Positions 1 to 9,248 of a DNA stretch of 64,000 nucleotides are shown here, piece by piece (positions within the stretch are counted from its first letter, which is position 1; every line of letters begins with the position of its first letter). A program made the translations under genes and the position numbers. The stretch is from positions 5,704,001 through 5,768,000 of the forward strand of contig NZ_CP134696.1 of the NCBI RefSeq assembly GCF_031851795.1, read 5' to 3'. The notes beneath the pieces were generated by a model. That model was not told the DNA's origin, made no database searches, and was given only the letters and a program-made list of their open reading frames with translations. This DNA is from Pontibacter sp. G13. GTDB taxonomy: Bacteria > Bacteroidota > Bacteroidia > J057.

Positions 1-1
1 C

Positions 2-1021
2 GACATTCCGCCAGACAATCCCAACTACAACACCAAATACGTCTACATCTATGACAGCACGCCAGAGGTGGTCTATGTGGGGTATTTGCCGGGATACAAT
101 TATTCATATATCTATGGCGGGACCGTCGTGTACGGAACGGGGTATTACTACCGGCCTTGGTATGGTTCTGTGTACTATCCTCGCCCATTTACTTGGGGAT
201 TCAATGTGCACTACAATCCATGGACGGGTTGGGGCTTCAGCTTTGGATTCTCGATGGGTTGGATCGGTTGGGGATATCACTCCTATCCCGGATGGGGATG
301 GTGGGGACCGTGCGGGTATCGCCCGGGGTATCGTCATGGATATTATCATGGCTATCGACATGGCTACAACCGAGGTTATGCACGTGGCTATGCCAATGGC
401 TACTACAATTCCCGCAATCGCGCCTATCGCAACAATGTCTACAACAACAATCGCCGAGGCGTACGTACGGTCAACAACAATGTCTACCGCAGCCGAGATG
501 TAGCTTCCAGTACCCGAACATCGCGACCGGGTACCACAGGGAGGCCTTCGACGGGAAGTAGAAATAATTCTAGCACACGTCAGCCAAGTACGCGGCAAAA
601 TTCCAGCACGAGAAATAGCACCTCTCGCAACAACCGATACACGGACCGAGACGGCAACGTCTATCAACGTGGAAATTCAGGCAATTGGGAGCGCCTCAAC
701 AATTCCAACCGGAGTTCCAGTGGTTCTACCCGCCCGAATACAGGCAGCTCTACCCGACCTTCAAATTCGGGAACCACACGCCCCAATACCACCAGACCAA
801 GTACTACGCGGCCCAATACCACGCGACCAAGTACCACCAGTCCTAGCACTCGTCCTTCGAATCGCAATTTGGAACGATCCTACCAGAACCGATCTCGGGG
901 AAGTCAGAATCGGAGCCATTATCAGCGAAACTACAGCCGCCCCAACACAGGCAGCATGAATCGATCTCGGAGCATGCCTAGCCGAAGCGGTGGCCGTACA
1001 GGAGGCGGACGCAGGCCATAA
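2..1021 (+). CDS. Gly/Tyr/Trp-rich surface protein, C-terminal part (5' end outside window)
   Basis: The reading frame is already open at the left edge (it reads DIPPDNPNYNTKYVYIYDS), so the start lies outside the window; the GTG near 68 is internal. The first ~110 residues are rich in Gly, Tyr and Trp with repeated GY and HGY steps. The last ~200 residues are low-complexity Arg/Asn/Ser/Thr with short TTRPN/TTRPS repeats and a basic tail. The N-terminal part resembles proteins often labelled carbohydrate-binding family V/XII in Proteobacteria and Bacteroidota; this is recalled, not searched. It is probably exported and exposed at the surface. No catalytic motif is visible. The gene ends at a strong hairpin shared with the convergent neighbour. 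Confidence 0.7.
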   Translation, partial: DIPPDNPNYNTKYVYIYDSTPEVVYVGYLPGYNYSYIYGGTVVYGTGYYYRPWYGSVYYPRPFTWGFNVHYNPWTGWGFSFGFSMGWIGWGYHSYPGWGWWGPCGYRPGYRHGYYHGYRHGYNRGYARGYANGYYNSRNRAYRNNVYNNNRRGVRTVNNNVYRSRDVASSTRTSRPGTTGRPSTGSRNNSSTRQPSTRQNSSTRNSTSRNNRYTDRDGNVYQRGNSGNWERLNNSNRSSSGSTRPNTGSSTRPSNSGTTRPNTTRPSTTRPNTTRPSTTSPSTRPSNRNLERSYQNRSRGSQNRSHYQRNYSRPNTGSMNRSRSMPSRSGGRTGGGRRP

Positions 1022-1041
1022 TCTGAGTTTTTACAAAGAAA

Positions 1042-1086
1042 TCCCGGCGATTCAGTGTATGCACTGGGTCGCCGGGAATGTTTTGG
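1042..1086. terminator. hairpin between convergent genes
   Basis: TCCCGGCGA (1042-1050) pairs with TCGCCGGGA (1069-1077), with an inner CAGTG/CACTG helix, followed on the + strand by a short T-run. It lies in the 85-bp gap between the 3' ends of two converging genes and probably serves both. Confidence 0.7.
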
Positions 1087-1105
1087 GGAAATGGCTCGGG
1101 CCGAG

Positions 1106-1996
1106 TTAAGGAGTTGGCTTTTCGTCCAATAGGAGGATTTCGGAAATGACGCGATCGTATTGCGTCCAGGGCAGAAAATGGCTCTCCTCGGGCAACCTGA
1201 TCGCCTTCACGGAGGCTGCATGCACCAAATGATGCTCGGCAAATGCCACATGTTCCTTTAGGGCCAGAAAATCCCGATCTCCCTGCATCATGGTTACATG
1301 TGCCGTGATACGGTCCCACAGCGGCACCATGAGCCGCAGTTCATCCTTGAGGGGCACAATCTCCCGATTGGACATGTCCAACATGGGGGGGAGCAACCAC
1401 CTGAGGTACGGACTCCGGAATGTCGATTGAATGCCCAATCTGCGCTCGTATTGCGGGTCCATGATGCTTGCCAGCAGCAATACGGCACGTATCTGGCTGG
1501 GTGCGTCCATCGCCAATCTTGCCGCTACAGGTCCTCCATAGGAATGTCCAACAAGGATGGCTCCTGATTCTCCAGCGTATTGATCTAGGAGCGGTTGAAA
1601 TACACGCGCTTGAATCTCCAGCTTGGATTCGGGAAGGCCGGGATCAGACTCTCCATAGCCCAACCTATTGACGCCGATCAGGTGAAATTGTGCCAGCAGT
1701 TGTTCGTCGCGGAAATACTTCGCCCATGCGTCCCAAGATCCCGGAGACCCGTGGATAAACATCAAGAGCGGTCGGGAAGAATCTCCTGCCGAGACATATT
1801 CTACCTGATGTCCTTCATATTGATAGGTGTGGAATTGGGGCTGCTCAGGTGCGTCGGCAAAGGATTCGGCGATCTGCGCTCGACTCTTGGGGCCCATAGG
1901 CACGAGAAAACGCAGGATCAAATAGGTCAGGACGAGAAATCCCAACAGGCTCAGACCAACCATTTTCAGGAATTTGCGGATGGAGAATTTGGGCAT
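1106..1996 (-). CDS. membrane-anchored alpha/beta hydrolase
   Basis: A 296-residue alpha/beta-hydrolase fold enzyme. Residues 12-33 form one hydrophobic segment, so the catalytic domain is probably anchored in the inner membrane facing the periplasm. Visible motifs: HGSPGSW (82-88, oxyanion-hole region), the nucleophile elbow GHSYGG with Ser152, the acid in GDRD (about 240-242) and His273 in ESHFLPW. These complete the Ser-Asp-His triad. The substrate cannot be read from the sequence; esterase or lipase activity is possible. The uspA-like gene lies 56 bp upstream on the same strand, so they may be cotranscribed. Confidence 0.85.
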   Translation of the reverse strand: MPKFSIRKFLKMVGLSLLGFLVLTYLILRFLVPMGPKSRAQIAESFADAPEQPQFHTYQYEGHQVEYVSAGDSSRPLLMFIHGSPGSWDAWAKYFRDEQLLAQFHLIGVNRLGYGESDPGLPESKLEIQARVFQPLLDQYAGESGAILVGHSYGGPVAARLAMDAPSQIRAVLLLASIMDPQYERRLGIQSTFRSPYLRWLLPPMLDMSNREIVPLKDELRLMVPLWDRITAHVTMMQGDRDFLALKEHVAFAEHHLVHAASVKAIRLPEESHFLPWTQYDRVISEILLLDEKPTP

Positions 1997-2052
1997 GATG
2001 CGGCCAATTTACATAGTTGATCTGTCTCTCGCAGGTCGATTGGCCGACATCC

Positions 2053-2781
2053 CTATCCTTCCAACACTGCCAAGAGCGGTACTTTGGTTTCGCGGACAAT
2101 CCGCTGGGCGAGGCCGGTCATGCGAGGCTGCTTGACCGAGGCTTTGCGCAGGGAGGCGATCACCAATAGATCGGTCGGATATTGCTCCATGAACCACTCC
2201 AGACCCTGCTGCACATGCTTGTGACGAAGGGTGTAGAAGAAGATGTTGCCGGGATTCAGTTCGGATCTGCGGGATTCCTCCAGTACGGGCGCACCTGACG
2301 AGGGAATATCCTTGCCTTGCTGACGAATAAATACAGAGGAAATTCTGGCATTGAGTCGTTGGGCCAACCCTTCGACCTGTGGCGGAATACGCCCGATCCG
2401 ATCCGAAAAGTTGGTGGCGTAGACAATGTGCTTGATGCCGGAGAATTCTACCTCTGGCGGCACGACCATGACGGGGCACAAAGATTTGTTGAGGACCTTG
2501 TTGGCGAGGGAGTTGCGTGAAAACCAGCGAGGCCCAGTTCCCCTTCCCATCACGATGAGATCGACGGATTCCTCCCGTGCGACATTGGCGATTTCCTGCA
2601 GTGGCTTGCCTTTGCGGATCTTGTCAATCTTGGGCTTGGCTCCAGTGTTGAGCGGCGCGTCTTTTTTGTATGCGTGAATGCGGTATAATTGGCCAGAAAT
2701 TTCTCGGGTGAATGCTTGGGTGTAGGTGTGCAATTCTTCGGCAGGGTCGAAGTTTTTGGTAGCCAGCAACAGTTTCTTCAT
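2053..2781 (-). CDS. tandem universal stress protein (UspA family)
   Basis: A 242-residue cytoplasmic protein with two UspA-like halves. The first runs to about residue 110 and contains the VDLIVMGRG strand-turn and a VMVVPPE strand. The second begins at HIVYATNFSD and ends with DLLVIASLRK and VPLLAVLEG. Tandem Usp proteins of this size are common in Bacteroidota. The classical ATP-binding G-2x-G-9x-G(S/T) motif is only partly recognisable, so nucleotide binding is uncertain. It may be cotranscribed with the hydrolase gene downstream. Confidence 0.8.
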   Translation of the reverse strand: MKKLLLATKNFDPAEELHTYTQAFTREISGQLYRIHAYKKDAPLNTGAKPKIDKIRKGKPLQEIANVAREESVDLIVMGRGTGPRWFSRNSLANKVLNKSLCPVMVVPPEVEFSGIKHIVYATNFSDRIGRIPPQVEGLAQRLNARISSVFIRQQGKDIPSSGAPVLEESRRSELNPGNIFFYTLRHKHVQQGLEWFMEQYPTDLLVIASLRKASVKQPRMTGLAQRIVRETKVPLLAVLEG

Positions 2782-3057
2782 GTACCTATACGTGGGGGTG
2801 CAGTTGGTCCTACATGTTAATAACAGATCCTTTTATCTCCAAATAATTTGGTTTATCGCGATAAAAAGAACGATAAATTGAGATGAGGCTACGCCCGATT
2901 AGCTTCTTCACATCTGGAAAACTCGCTCTACTCCAAGAACTGTTCCATCGGTGAGATTCACAACTCGTACATTACAATTATCCGGTAGATCTTGCAGGGG
3001 GCAAGATCAAGACGCATGTAGGTAAGTTTGGGGTTGAAACCTAAATGCCTAGCGAAT

Positions 3058-3606
3058 ATGATTGGGACAAAAAATCTGCTGAAATGCCTGTTGGTCTGTG
3101 GCTTGATCTTCATGGGCTTTCAGCTCTCAGCCCAAGAGGTGGCCACGATCGTGGGAATGGATTACGGCCAACGATACCAAGTGGAGGAAGATGAGACGTT
3201 TTCCATTTATGGCGGTATGCAAATCCCCTTGTCTTACAGCCGAAAGCGGCGGTTGAATACGATTGCCTACATGCACTGGGGCTATGAGTTCAGTACGCCC
3301 TTCGGGGGGATCATGGATGGGGCCATCGGTCCGGGGCTGAGCCTCGGGAGTCGCAAGGCCCAACCTTTTGTGGTATTTGCTCAGCCGATGGTCTGCTTGG
3401 GGATCGCCAAGGATCTGGATCATGACTACCAAGGAGGGATCGGATGGAGAGTCGGACTTGAGGGCAAGATCGATGCGTTTGGGATTCGGCTTACATGGGA
3501 GGACAAGAATCTCTCATTTGTAGATGAAAGTGAGCGAGTGCTTTGGGAAGCATCTCCACGGATCAGTATCGGGATCAACTATCACTTCGTGTTGGAAGGG
3601 TATTGA
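3058..3606 (+). CDS. secreted beta-rich protein, probable small outer-membrane barrel
   Basis: About 182 residues from the ATG at 3058, which is preferred to a TTG 30 bases upstream because the signal peptide (MIGTKNLLKCLLVCGLIFMG, ending ...LSAQ) starts there. The rest alternates polar and hydrophobic residues with many Gly and aromatic positions and ends in a strand-like YHFVLEGY, as in small outer-membrane barrels. No enzymatic motif was recognised and no function is proposed. The 3' end runs into a family A repeat. The gene stands alone between oppositely oriented neighbours. Confidence 0.7.
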   Translation: MIGTKNLLKCLLVCGLIFMGFQLSAQEVATIVGMDYGQRYQVEEDETFSIYGGMQIPLSYSRKRRLNTIAYMHWGYEFSTPFGGIMDGAIGPGLSLGSRKAQPFVVFAQPMVCLGIAKDLDHDYQGGIGWRVGLEGKIDAFGIRLTWEDKNLSFVDESERVLWEASPRISIGINYHFVLEGY

Positions 3607-3612
3607 TCTCCC

Positions 3613-3800
3613 GTGCGGATGGCCAGTGGCGGCGTGAGGTCTCCGAAGTAGCCGCCCCTTAGGGCGGAGTCGGGGGTCGGAGGGCGGCGATATCTCGCCC
3701 TCCGATCCTCGACCGAGCATCGCGAGTACGTAGGAGCCCGGCCCCGCGACTCCAATGTCCAGTAGATGCCATTGTGCCCAGCACGCGGGGACACGCCCAA
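3613..3800 (+). repeat. family A element, copy A1
   Basis: It begins GTGCGGATGGCC-GGCGGCGTGAGG and ends CGCCCAAA, the ends shared by all ten copies. Inside are a CCGCCC-CTTA-GGGCGG hairpin and a longer palindrome with arms GGGTCGGAGGGCG and CGCCCTCCGATCC around the loop GCGATATCT. The one non-Watson-Crick pair in that stem is G-T read in this orientation. It lies between two convergent genes. Confidence 0.85.
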
Positions 3801-3937
3801 AAGAGGCTTCATTTTCTTTCAGGAGCCTACCACCAGAGACCCCCCTACAGAAAAAGGAACCAAATCAAGCCCCTCAAGCGGGGGAATCTCCTTGTGGGTT
3901 CCCCGGTCTCAAAGCCCAGATCACCAGGCAAATAGGC

Positions 3938-3967
3938 AAGCCCGAGTTGAATGGTCAACTCGGGCTT
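3938..3967. terminator. perfect 13-bp hairpin in convergent gap
   Basis: AAGCCCGAGTTGA (3938-3950) pairs exactly with TCAACTCGGGCTT (3955-3967). It sits 29 bp beyond the 3' end of the minus-strand lipoprotein gene. The U-tract is weak on both strands, so termination efficiency is uncertain. Confidence 0.55.
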
Positions 3968-3995
3968 GTGGTATAGGCGCAAAAATAGGAATAGA

Positions 3996-5042
3996 TCAGT
4001 CCTCGGGGCTTTCACAGATGAATGTGCCGTCATCTGCGATGGTTACGATGAGATCGTCGTCGTTTTCGGATTCGATCTCGATGGCGTATTGGACGTCGCC
4101 ATTGGCCCATGTCAGGCGCTCAAATTCCTCGGCCTCTGAATTCGGGTAGAGGCTTGCAAGGGTGTTTTCGACTGCGGTAGGAAGCGCACCTTCGAATTCC
4201 TCGGCAGCGAACAAGAAGGTTTCCTGATCGTCAAATACCAATTCGACGTCTTCATCGGCGGCGGTTTCCAGCTCGATTTCAAGTACATCCACAGAATCGC
4301 ACAGAACGATCCATTCGGCGCATTCGTCCAGCTCCGCATTGGGATACAGTGAATCGATCAAAGCCAGGGTGGCAGTGCTCAGCGAATCGGTCGGCATGCC
4401 ATAGGCGCCTTCGCAATCGTCATCCTCATCATCGTCGTCATCATCGTCCCCATCGTCATCGTCCTCTTCATCATCGTCCTCTTCATCATCGTCGTCAAAT
4501 TCATCTCCAAAAAGGAAATAGCAAATGCCGCCGCTGTAGGATACGACATGGAACTCGGGGCCATCCTCGATTTCAACTTCGAATAGACCGGTCGAGCCAT
4601 AGTACCATTCGAAATCCACTTCCTCAATTTCCCAGTCAGGATACATGAGGGTGAGGGAATCGAGGACTTCTTGCTCCAACTGGCTCTCGGAAAGGCCTGA
4701 AGTATTGCTGTGGGAGAATACGTTTCCGGTGGAGTCGAAGAGCGTAACATACTCATATCCAGCGATGACGATAAAGAGTGAATCGCCTGTCTGGAGGGAA
4801 AGCAATGTGGTGACCTCTCCCGGATCGAAAGTTTGATTGAGGTAGTCTTGGGCGGGCTGAGGAAGATCTGTCTCGGCGATAGTATCGAGGATTCCGCATT
4901 GGCCCATGCCCACGGAGTCTGCCATGAATGCCTCAAATTCGGCCGCAGTGGCAAATTCGGGCAGAATGGTTTCGTCTTCGCAGGACCAAAGTCCCGCCAT
5001 GATCAGTCCCGATAGGATCAGGGAAAGCAAATGTCTATGCAT
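3996..5042 (-). CDS. acidic lipoprotein with PepSY-like repeats
   Basis: 348 residues from the ATG at 5042, chosen because it gives a clean lipoprotein signal with lipobox LWSC (Cys21); an upstream in-frame start would add 12 residues. The mature protein holds at least four repeats of the type LYPNxEhxEhEhxxxxxVhEhEhE, like the PepSY-like/DUF2874 fold of Bacteroidota periplasmic proteins. A run of almost pure Asp/Glu of ~25 residues splits it near the middle, coded by repeated GAT/GAC/GAA triplets. It is probably lipid-anchored in the envelope; the acidic tract could bind Ca2+ or act as a spacer (inference). Confidence 0.75.
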   Translation of the reverse strand: MHRHLLSLILSGLIMAGLWSCEDETILPEFATAAEFEAFMADSVGMGQCGILDTIAETDLPQPAQDYLNQTFDPGEVTTLLSLQTGDSLFIVIAGYEYVTLFDSTGNVFSHSNTSGLSESQLEQEVLDSLTLMYPDWEIEEVDFEWYYGSTGLFEVEIEDGPEFHVVSYSGGICYFLFGDEFDDDDEEDDDEEDDDDGDDDDDDDEDDDCEGAYGMPTDSLSTATLALIDSLYPNAELDECAEWIVLCDSVDVLEIELETAADEDVELVFDDQETFLFAAEEFEGALPTAVENTLASLYPNSEAEEFERLTWANGDVQYAIEIESENDDDLIVTIADDGTFICESPED

Positions 5043-5667
5043 GACAACAGAGAATATAGGGAAGTGCCTTGGCGTCATGGTTTGCGTGGGTAAACGTCAG
5101 GCAGCTTCTATCTGAACATATAGATGGACATCCTTCACTAAGAAATGCGGTGATAAACCTATGAAAAATTTGGGCTACATGGGGAATGATTGAAAATTGG
5201 GATAATCTCAATTGTGTAAGATTTTGAATCTCATAGGCAGGGAGATTGTTTGGGGCTTGAAACCGATTTTCTCCTTTGCCTGCCGCTTTGAGGTCCCTGC
5301 ATTTCTGGAAGCTAATCAGTGTGACTTTCTGAGGGCGGATTTCTCAAACGTGAGGTGGATGCTTGTTGGGGACTTGGTCGTCAGGGAATTAGGGTGCATA
5401 ATGCCTGCAATGGCCGTATGGGTCCTGAGGAGTCTCATTTGGCGTGAGCCTTGGCTGCGAATAATCAAGGACGATTGGACCACAGTAATTGGGGAGAAGT
5501 TGCGTGGATTGATCGAAGCCGAATAGGACCGAACGGTGTTTGGGTGTAAGATCCGAGGCAAAATCTCAGAGGAGAATGTGTGCTTTGGGTACGCTCAAAG
5601 TGAGGCCTTGTCAGTGCTTTCCCTCAATTGGGATCTGGGATGGACTGAAGATGCGAGTGACCTCCGT
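5043..5667. other. gap with no convincing gene
   Basis: 625 bases between two minus-strand genes. The only sizeable frame (5212-5526, plus strand) starts at TTG, has no signal, domain or upstream motif, and looks incidental. I see no repeat, RNA gene or strong hairpin here. The promoter of the lipoprotein gene should lie in the left part, but no clear TAnnTTTG box was found. Confidence 0.5.
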
Positions 5668-6846
5668 TTATGCGATGCTCGGTTCAGGGGTTGGGGTAGG
5701 AGTGGGCGTCAGGTTATCTGGCTGCGAATAGGCGCGATGGACTTTTGCCGCCACTTGGAATACACCTCGATGGAATTGTCGGCTGATCTGATTTTCGTAT
5801 TGCTCCTCGCCAAGCACTTGTACGACCGCAGTGGAAAGGTCATTCATGGAGACGACTCTGCCAATTCTTTTGGATTCGATCCAATCCTCATTATCTGCCT
5901 GAACAGGTTTGAGGGCTTTGGACTTGATCGCAACGATCGGAGTTCGCGTAATGAGCGCTTCGGTAAAGGTCATGGACCCTGCCTTGCCCACAATCACATC
6001 TGCCAATTGATAGAGTCTCGCAGGAGGAGCATCTTGAAAGCCTGTGATATATGTGTGGTAGGGAAGGTTCAGGTTGGAAATAGATTGGCGTAGACTTTCA
6101 TCACGGCCACAAAGGAAGATGACGTTGAGGTCTGGTCCCAATGCCGCCAGTCGTTCAGCCGCGTCTTTGATCATGACCGATCCTTGGCTTCCAAAGTGCA
6201 CCAAGACCGTCGCAAAGTCAGGATTGAGCCCGAGTGCGCGAATCTCGCTGGCCCGATCTTGGACAAGCGGTTGGTAGAAATGAGGGTGGATCGGAATGCC
6301 AGAGATGCGTTTGATCTGCTTGTGTGGAATGCCGGCCTCGTGGGCCTGATCCTCCATCCGCTGTGAAGGAACGATGTAGGTGGCCTTTGCCTTAGGATCA
6401 AACCAGTACTTGGGCATTCCTTCTCCTTGATCCAACGGAATGACCCAATACGGGGTCTGGGGAGCCGCAAACTCCAAGATCTGGGAGGTCGTTAAGTTGC
6501 AGATTGGGGTGACTGAGATGACCAAATCGGGCTTTTCGGCACGCCAGAAATCGGCAGCTTGACGGAGCATTTTCTGGGGAATGCGTCGCTGAAGCCACCT
6601 GAAAAATCGCATTTGTAGGCGAGAGGTGGCGGCGATGTTGTGGCGGATTTGCCAGTTGAAAAGCCTAATGGCTGTTTTGACAATGCGTTGGAGGAAGGGC
6701 TGATGAGCCAGAAGGTCCACTAAATCCAAGATGCGAACTTCCACCGGTTCTTGACCGAAAGCGGTTTCAATGGCCTGCTTGAGACCGATCGCAGCTGCAC
6801 GATGGCTTGATGCTGCATCGACATACAACAGATCGATTCGCTTCAT
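5668..6846 (-). CDS. MGDG synthase-like glycosyltransferase (GT28 family)
   Basis: A 392-residue GT-B enzyme. The N-terminal half matches the MGDG-synthase N-terminal domain (start MKRIDLLYVDAASSHRAAA with the conserved SxGHR-like turn, here SSHRAA). The C-terminal half is a GT28-type nucleotide-sugar domain with HFGSQGS, LCGRDE, TGF, and KAGSMTFTEAL (usually GGxxxxEAL). Relatives transfer glucose or galactose to diacylglycerol, or GlcNAc in lipid intermediates; the acceptor here is likely a membrane lipid (inference). The tail (TPTPTPTPEPSIA) is low-complexity. It stands alone, with a 374-bp gap upstream that holds no other gene. Confidence 0.8.
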   Translation of the reverse strand: MKRIDLLYVDAASSHRAAAIGLKQAIETAFGQEPVEVRILDLVDLLAHQPFLQRIVKTAIRLFNWQIRHNIAATSRLQMRFFRWLQRRIPQKMLRQAADFWRAEKPDLVISVTPICNLTTSQILEFAAPQTPYWVIPLDQGEGMPKYWFDPKAKATYIVPSQRMEDQAHEAGIPHKQIKRISGIPIHPHFYQPLVQDRASEIRALGLNPDFATVLVHFGSQGSVMIKDAAERLAALGPDLNVIFLCGRDESLRQSISNLNLPYHTYITGFQDAPPARLYQLADVIVGKAGSMTFTEALITRTPIVAIKSKALKPVQADNEDWIESKRIGRVVSMNDLSTAVVQVLGEEQYENQISRQFHRGVFQVAAKVHRAYSQPDNLTPTPTPTPEPSIA

Positions 6847-7220
6847 TAGGAAATTGGCCGAGTTTAGGGGAAATATCTGAGTCTTGATTCGCAGAGGGGC
6901 AGTATAACGGTTACTAAAAAACTAAATATTTTACAGCTTTCGAAATGATTGGTTGCGATTTGATTTAACCATGCGCCTTTAGCTAGCTGAGTACCCTCAA
7001 AATGAGGCTGAATCAGGATTTAGGCGCACTCAAATCGATTCCGATCATTTGGGAGGAAGCGGTTTATGGCTTTCTCTTTCGGCTGTAAACGATCACTCTC
7101 ATACTGCCAAAGACAGCTTTCGGTTTTAAATTTCAACCAGAAACAATTGAGATGCCTCATGGTCAGGCTGAAATAGTTGTTTCGATATGTTGACAAAGGA
7201 GACCTAAATGGAGCTCCCGA
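6847..7220. other. AT-rich gap without a gene
   Basis: 374 bases between minus-strand genes, more AT-rich than the surroundings. It should contain the promoter of the glycosyltransferase gene, but no clear TAnnTTTG box was found. No repeat, hairpin with T-run or coding frame stands out. Confidence 0.5.
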
Positions 7221-8738
7221 TCATTCGTCCAATTCCCACAATGTTCCGGCAAACCAAACCCGAATCGTTCCGTCGAAATCCAATCGTCTCCGAAAAAAGT
7301 AATATCTCGATCGATTGGCAATCGGTACTTGGTACGCAGCTTCCAACACGCCATCTGGTTTGGCAATGTGAAAATAAAGCACTCGGCCATTGGGAAATGA
7401 GGTGGAATCGTCCATCACCTCAGGATTGAATTTCAAGATGACGGAATCTCCCTGCAAGATAGTTTCGAAGGCGGAAGGCTGCTCCGTGGGCCGATCCAGC
7501 CACTTGTCGATATCAGGAATTCCGAACCCCAATTCGTAGTCGAAATATGGGTAGAAATGGCCCATTTGCTGAATTTGCTCCAGAAGCTGGGCAGGTGTTC
7601 GGGTGGTATCTTGCTGCAAGAGGCAAGCGACCAACCCCGTGATCAATGGTGCAGAAAATGAGGTGCCAGCATTTTCGTCAAAACCTCCCTTGGGATCGGC
7701 TGTCACCAGGAATCCCGGCGCGGAAATGTCCGGTTTGGTTTGGTTGAGGGCGTTCGGCCCCAAGGAGGAAAATTGAATTCGCATGGGCATCATGGGCATG
7801 CTGGCGCCTACAGACAGGACCTCCGGGACGTCGGCGGGAGCTCCGAGATATTTCCACGAATCTTGACCTTCATTTCCCATGGAGCACACCACGAGCATTC
7901 CCTGATCGGTGGCGATTTTGGCTGCTCGGCTGACCGGGGTAGTCAGTCCATCCATTTGGGCGTAGGTGTAGCGCTTGTCGGTGTAGCCCAGAGAGCAGTG
8001 GATGATATCTGCTCCGTTTTCGAAAGCCCATTGTGCCGCGGCAATCCAATGGTCCTCTTCGATGGCTTTTTCCTGCCATTTGTGCTCAGTGCGTGCCAAG
8101 AGAAATTCCGCATCGGGCGCGCAACCCAGCGGTTGGCCTCTGAAGGTTCCCGCGATGCAGCTCATGACTTCCATGCCATGCGAGTCGTGACGAAATACGT
8201 TTTTCCCGCCTTTGTAGAAATCTCGCGTGGCAATCACTCGCCCTGATTCAAATACCGCTTCTAGAGCCGGATGCTTGTTCGCACCTTTGAATCCCGCATC
8301 GAATATGGCGATTCGTACGCCTTTGCCCGAATATCCCGCTTCCAACACACGCTGGAGGGGAAGCTGCTGGGAAACAAGGGAGTACAACGTATCCAGTCGA
8401 TCACGGTCCCGAATGGGGGTATTATGCTGGCTGGTTGTAAGTTGGAAGGGGGCCACCGACTCCACGAACGGGAGGGATTGGAGGGAATGGATCTGGGCTT
8501 CTGTGGCTTGCACAGTCACGGCATTGAGCCAGTATAATTCATGACGAACGGAGTCTACCCGCTCTGCGACAGATTCCACATAAAAATCCGACAAAGGAGC
8601 GTTCGTCGTTAGCGATGGTGCTCCCTTGTCGGCAAAGTAAATGTAGTAAGGTCTTGTCTGACTCAAAGCGCTAAAAGAGCTAACGCTTAGCATGAACAAG
8701 AGGGAACATAAATTCGGTATGATGCGAAATCTGATCAT
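7221..8738 (-). CDS. secreted subtilisin-like serine protease (S8)
   Basis: 505 residues from the ATG at 8738; a GTG 33 bases upstream is less likely because the signal peptide (MIRFRIIPNLCSLLFMLSVS...ALSQ) starts at the ATG. An inhibitor-like pro-region runs to about residue 110. The S8 core follows with Asp147 (IAIFDAG), His187 (DSHGMEVMS), the oxyanion Asn289 (SMGNEG) and Ser360 (GTSFSAP), so the triad is complete. About 85 residues after the core form a beta-rich C-terminal part without a T9SS sorting signature. Export to the periplasm or medium is likely. The CD225-type gene lies 42 bp upstream on the same strand, so the two probably form an operon. Confidence 0.92.
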   Translation of the reverse strand: MIRFRIIPNLCSLLFMLSVSSFSALSQTRPYYIYFADKGAPSLTTNAPLSDFYVESVAERVDSVRHELYWLNAVTVQATEAQIHSLQSLPFVESVAPFQLTTSQHNTPIRDRDRLDTLYSLVSQQLPLQRVLEAGYSGKGVRIAIFDAGFKGANKHPALEAVFESGRVIATRDFYKGGKNVFRHDSHGMEVMSCIAGTFRGQPLGCAPDAEFLLARTEHKWQEKAIEEDHWIAAAQWAFENGADIIHCSLGYTDKRYTYAQMDGLTTPVSRAAKIATDQGMLVVCSMGNEGQDSWKYLGAPADVPEVLSVGASMPMMPMRIQFSSLGPNALNQTKPDISAPGFLVTADPKGGFDENAGTSFSAPLITGLVACLLQQDTTRTPAQLLEQIQQMGHFYPYFDYELGFGIPDIDKWLDRPTEQPSAFETILQGDSVILKFNPEVMDDSTSFPNGRVLYFHIAKPDGVLEAAYQVPIANRSRYYFFRRRLDFDGTIRVWFAGTLWELDE

Positions 8739-8780
8739 GGAGGCAAGTTCCTCCAGATCTTTGAAATCCACAAACCAAAA

Positions 8781-9053
8781 TCAGATCAGGCTCTTGAGGA
8801 TCTTTTTGATTCCTCCAAACATGGTGAGAAATGCGACAATTCCGATCAGAACACTCAGGGCGAAGACGCCTTGTTTGATCCAATGTTCTGCCTTTGCTGA
8901 GCAGGCTCCGGCTTCTGCGATTTCTCCGGCTTTCAAGTGGGCGTTCACCTTGCGGGCATTGAGCAGCGCGATGATCCCAAAGGGCAAAAATACAATGGAT
9001 AGTAAGATTGACTCCAACATCCAGGATTTTGGCTGGGCTTGGCGTAATCTCAT
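8781..9053 (-). CDS. CD225/dispanin-type small membrane protein
   Basis: 90 residues from the ATG at 9053 (the upstream TTG adds only two residues). It has the CD225 layout: a first membrane segment ending in GIIALLNARKVNAHLKAGE, a loop with A-x-x-Cys-S-x-K-A, then a second segment (GVFALSVLIGIVAFLTMF). Bacterial members of this family (related to eukaryotic IFITM proteins) are mostly uncharacterised; a role in membrane organisation is only inference. A -7 box (TAGTTTTG, complement of 9087-9094) lies 33-40 bases upstream of the start. It is followed closely by the subtilase gene. Confidence 0.8.
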   Translation of the reverse strand: MRLRQAQPKSWMLESILLSIVFLPFGIIALLNARKVNAHLKAGEIAEAGACSAKAEHWIKQGVFALSVLIGIVAFLTMFGGIKKILKSLI

Positions 9054-9248
9054 GAGCAAAGAGGATTAAAGCGAATGAACTCCTATCAAAACTACGTTTT
9101 GAACAAATTGTTGACATCCCATGGGTGGAAGATACTGTTTGAGGTGTATTATACCAAAATCCCAACCATTTCGGGATTGCCCAAATACTGAATTATCTGT
9201 ATGTACCGCCTTGGTGAAATTTTTATACCTAACGTTAATTTTATCCTT

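Noticed and set aside
5212-5526. 104-residue frame with TTG start
   Set aside because: No signal peptide, no domain, no conserved motif and no promoter; looks incidental.
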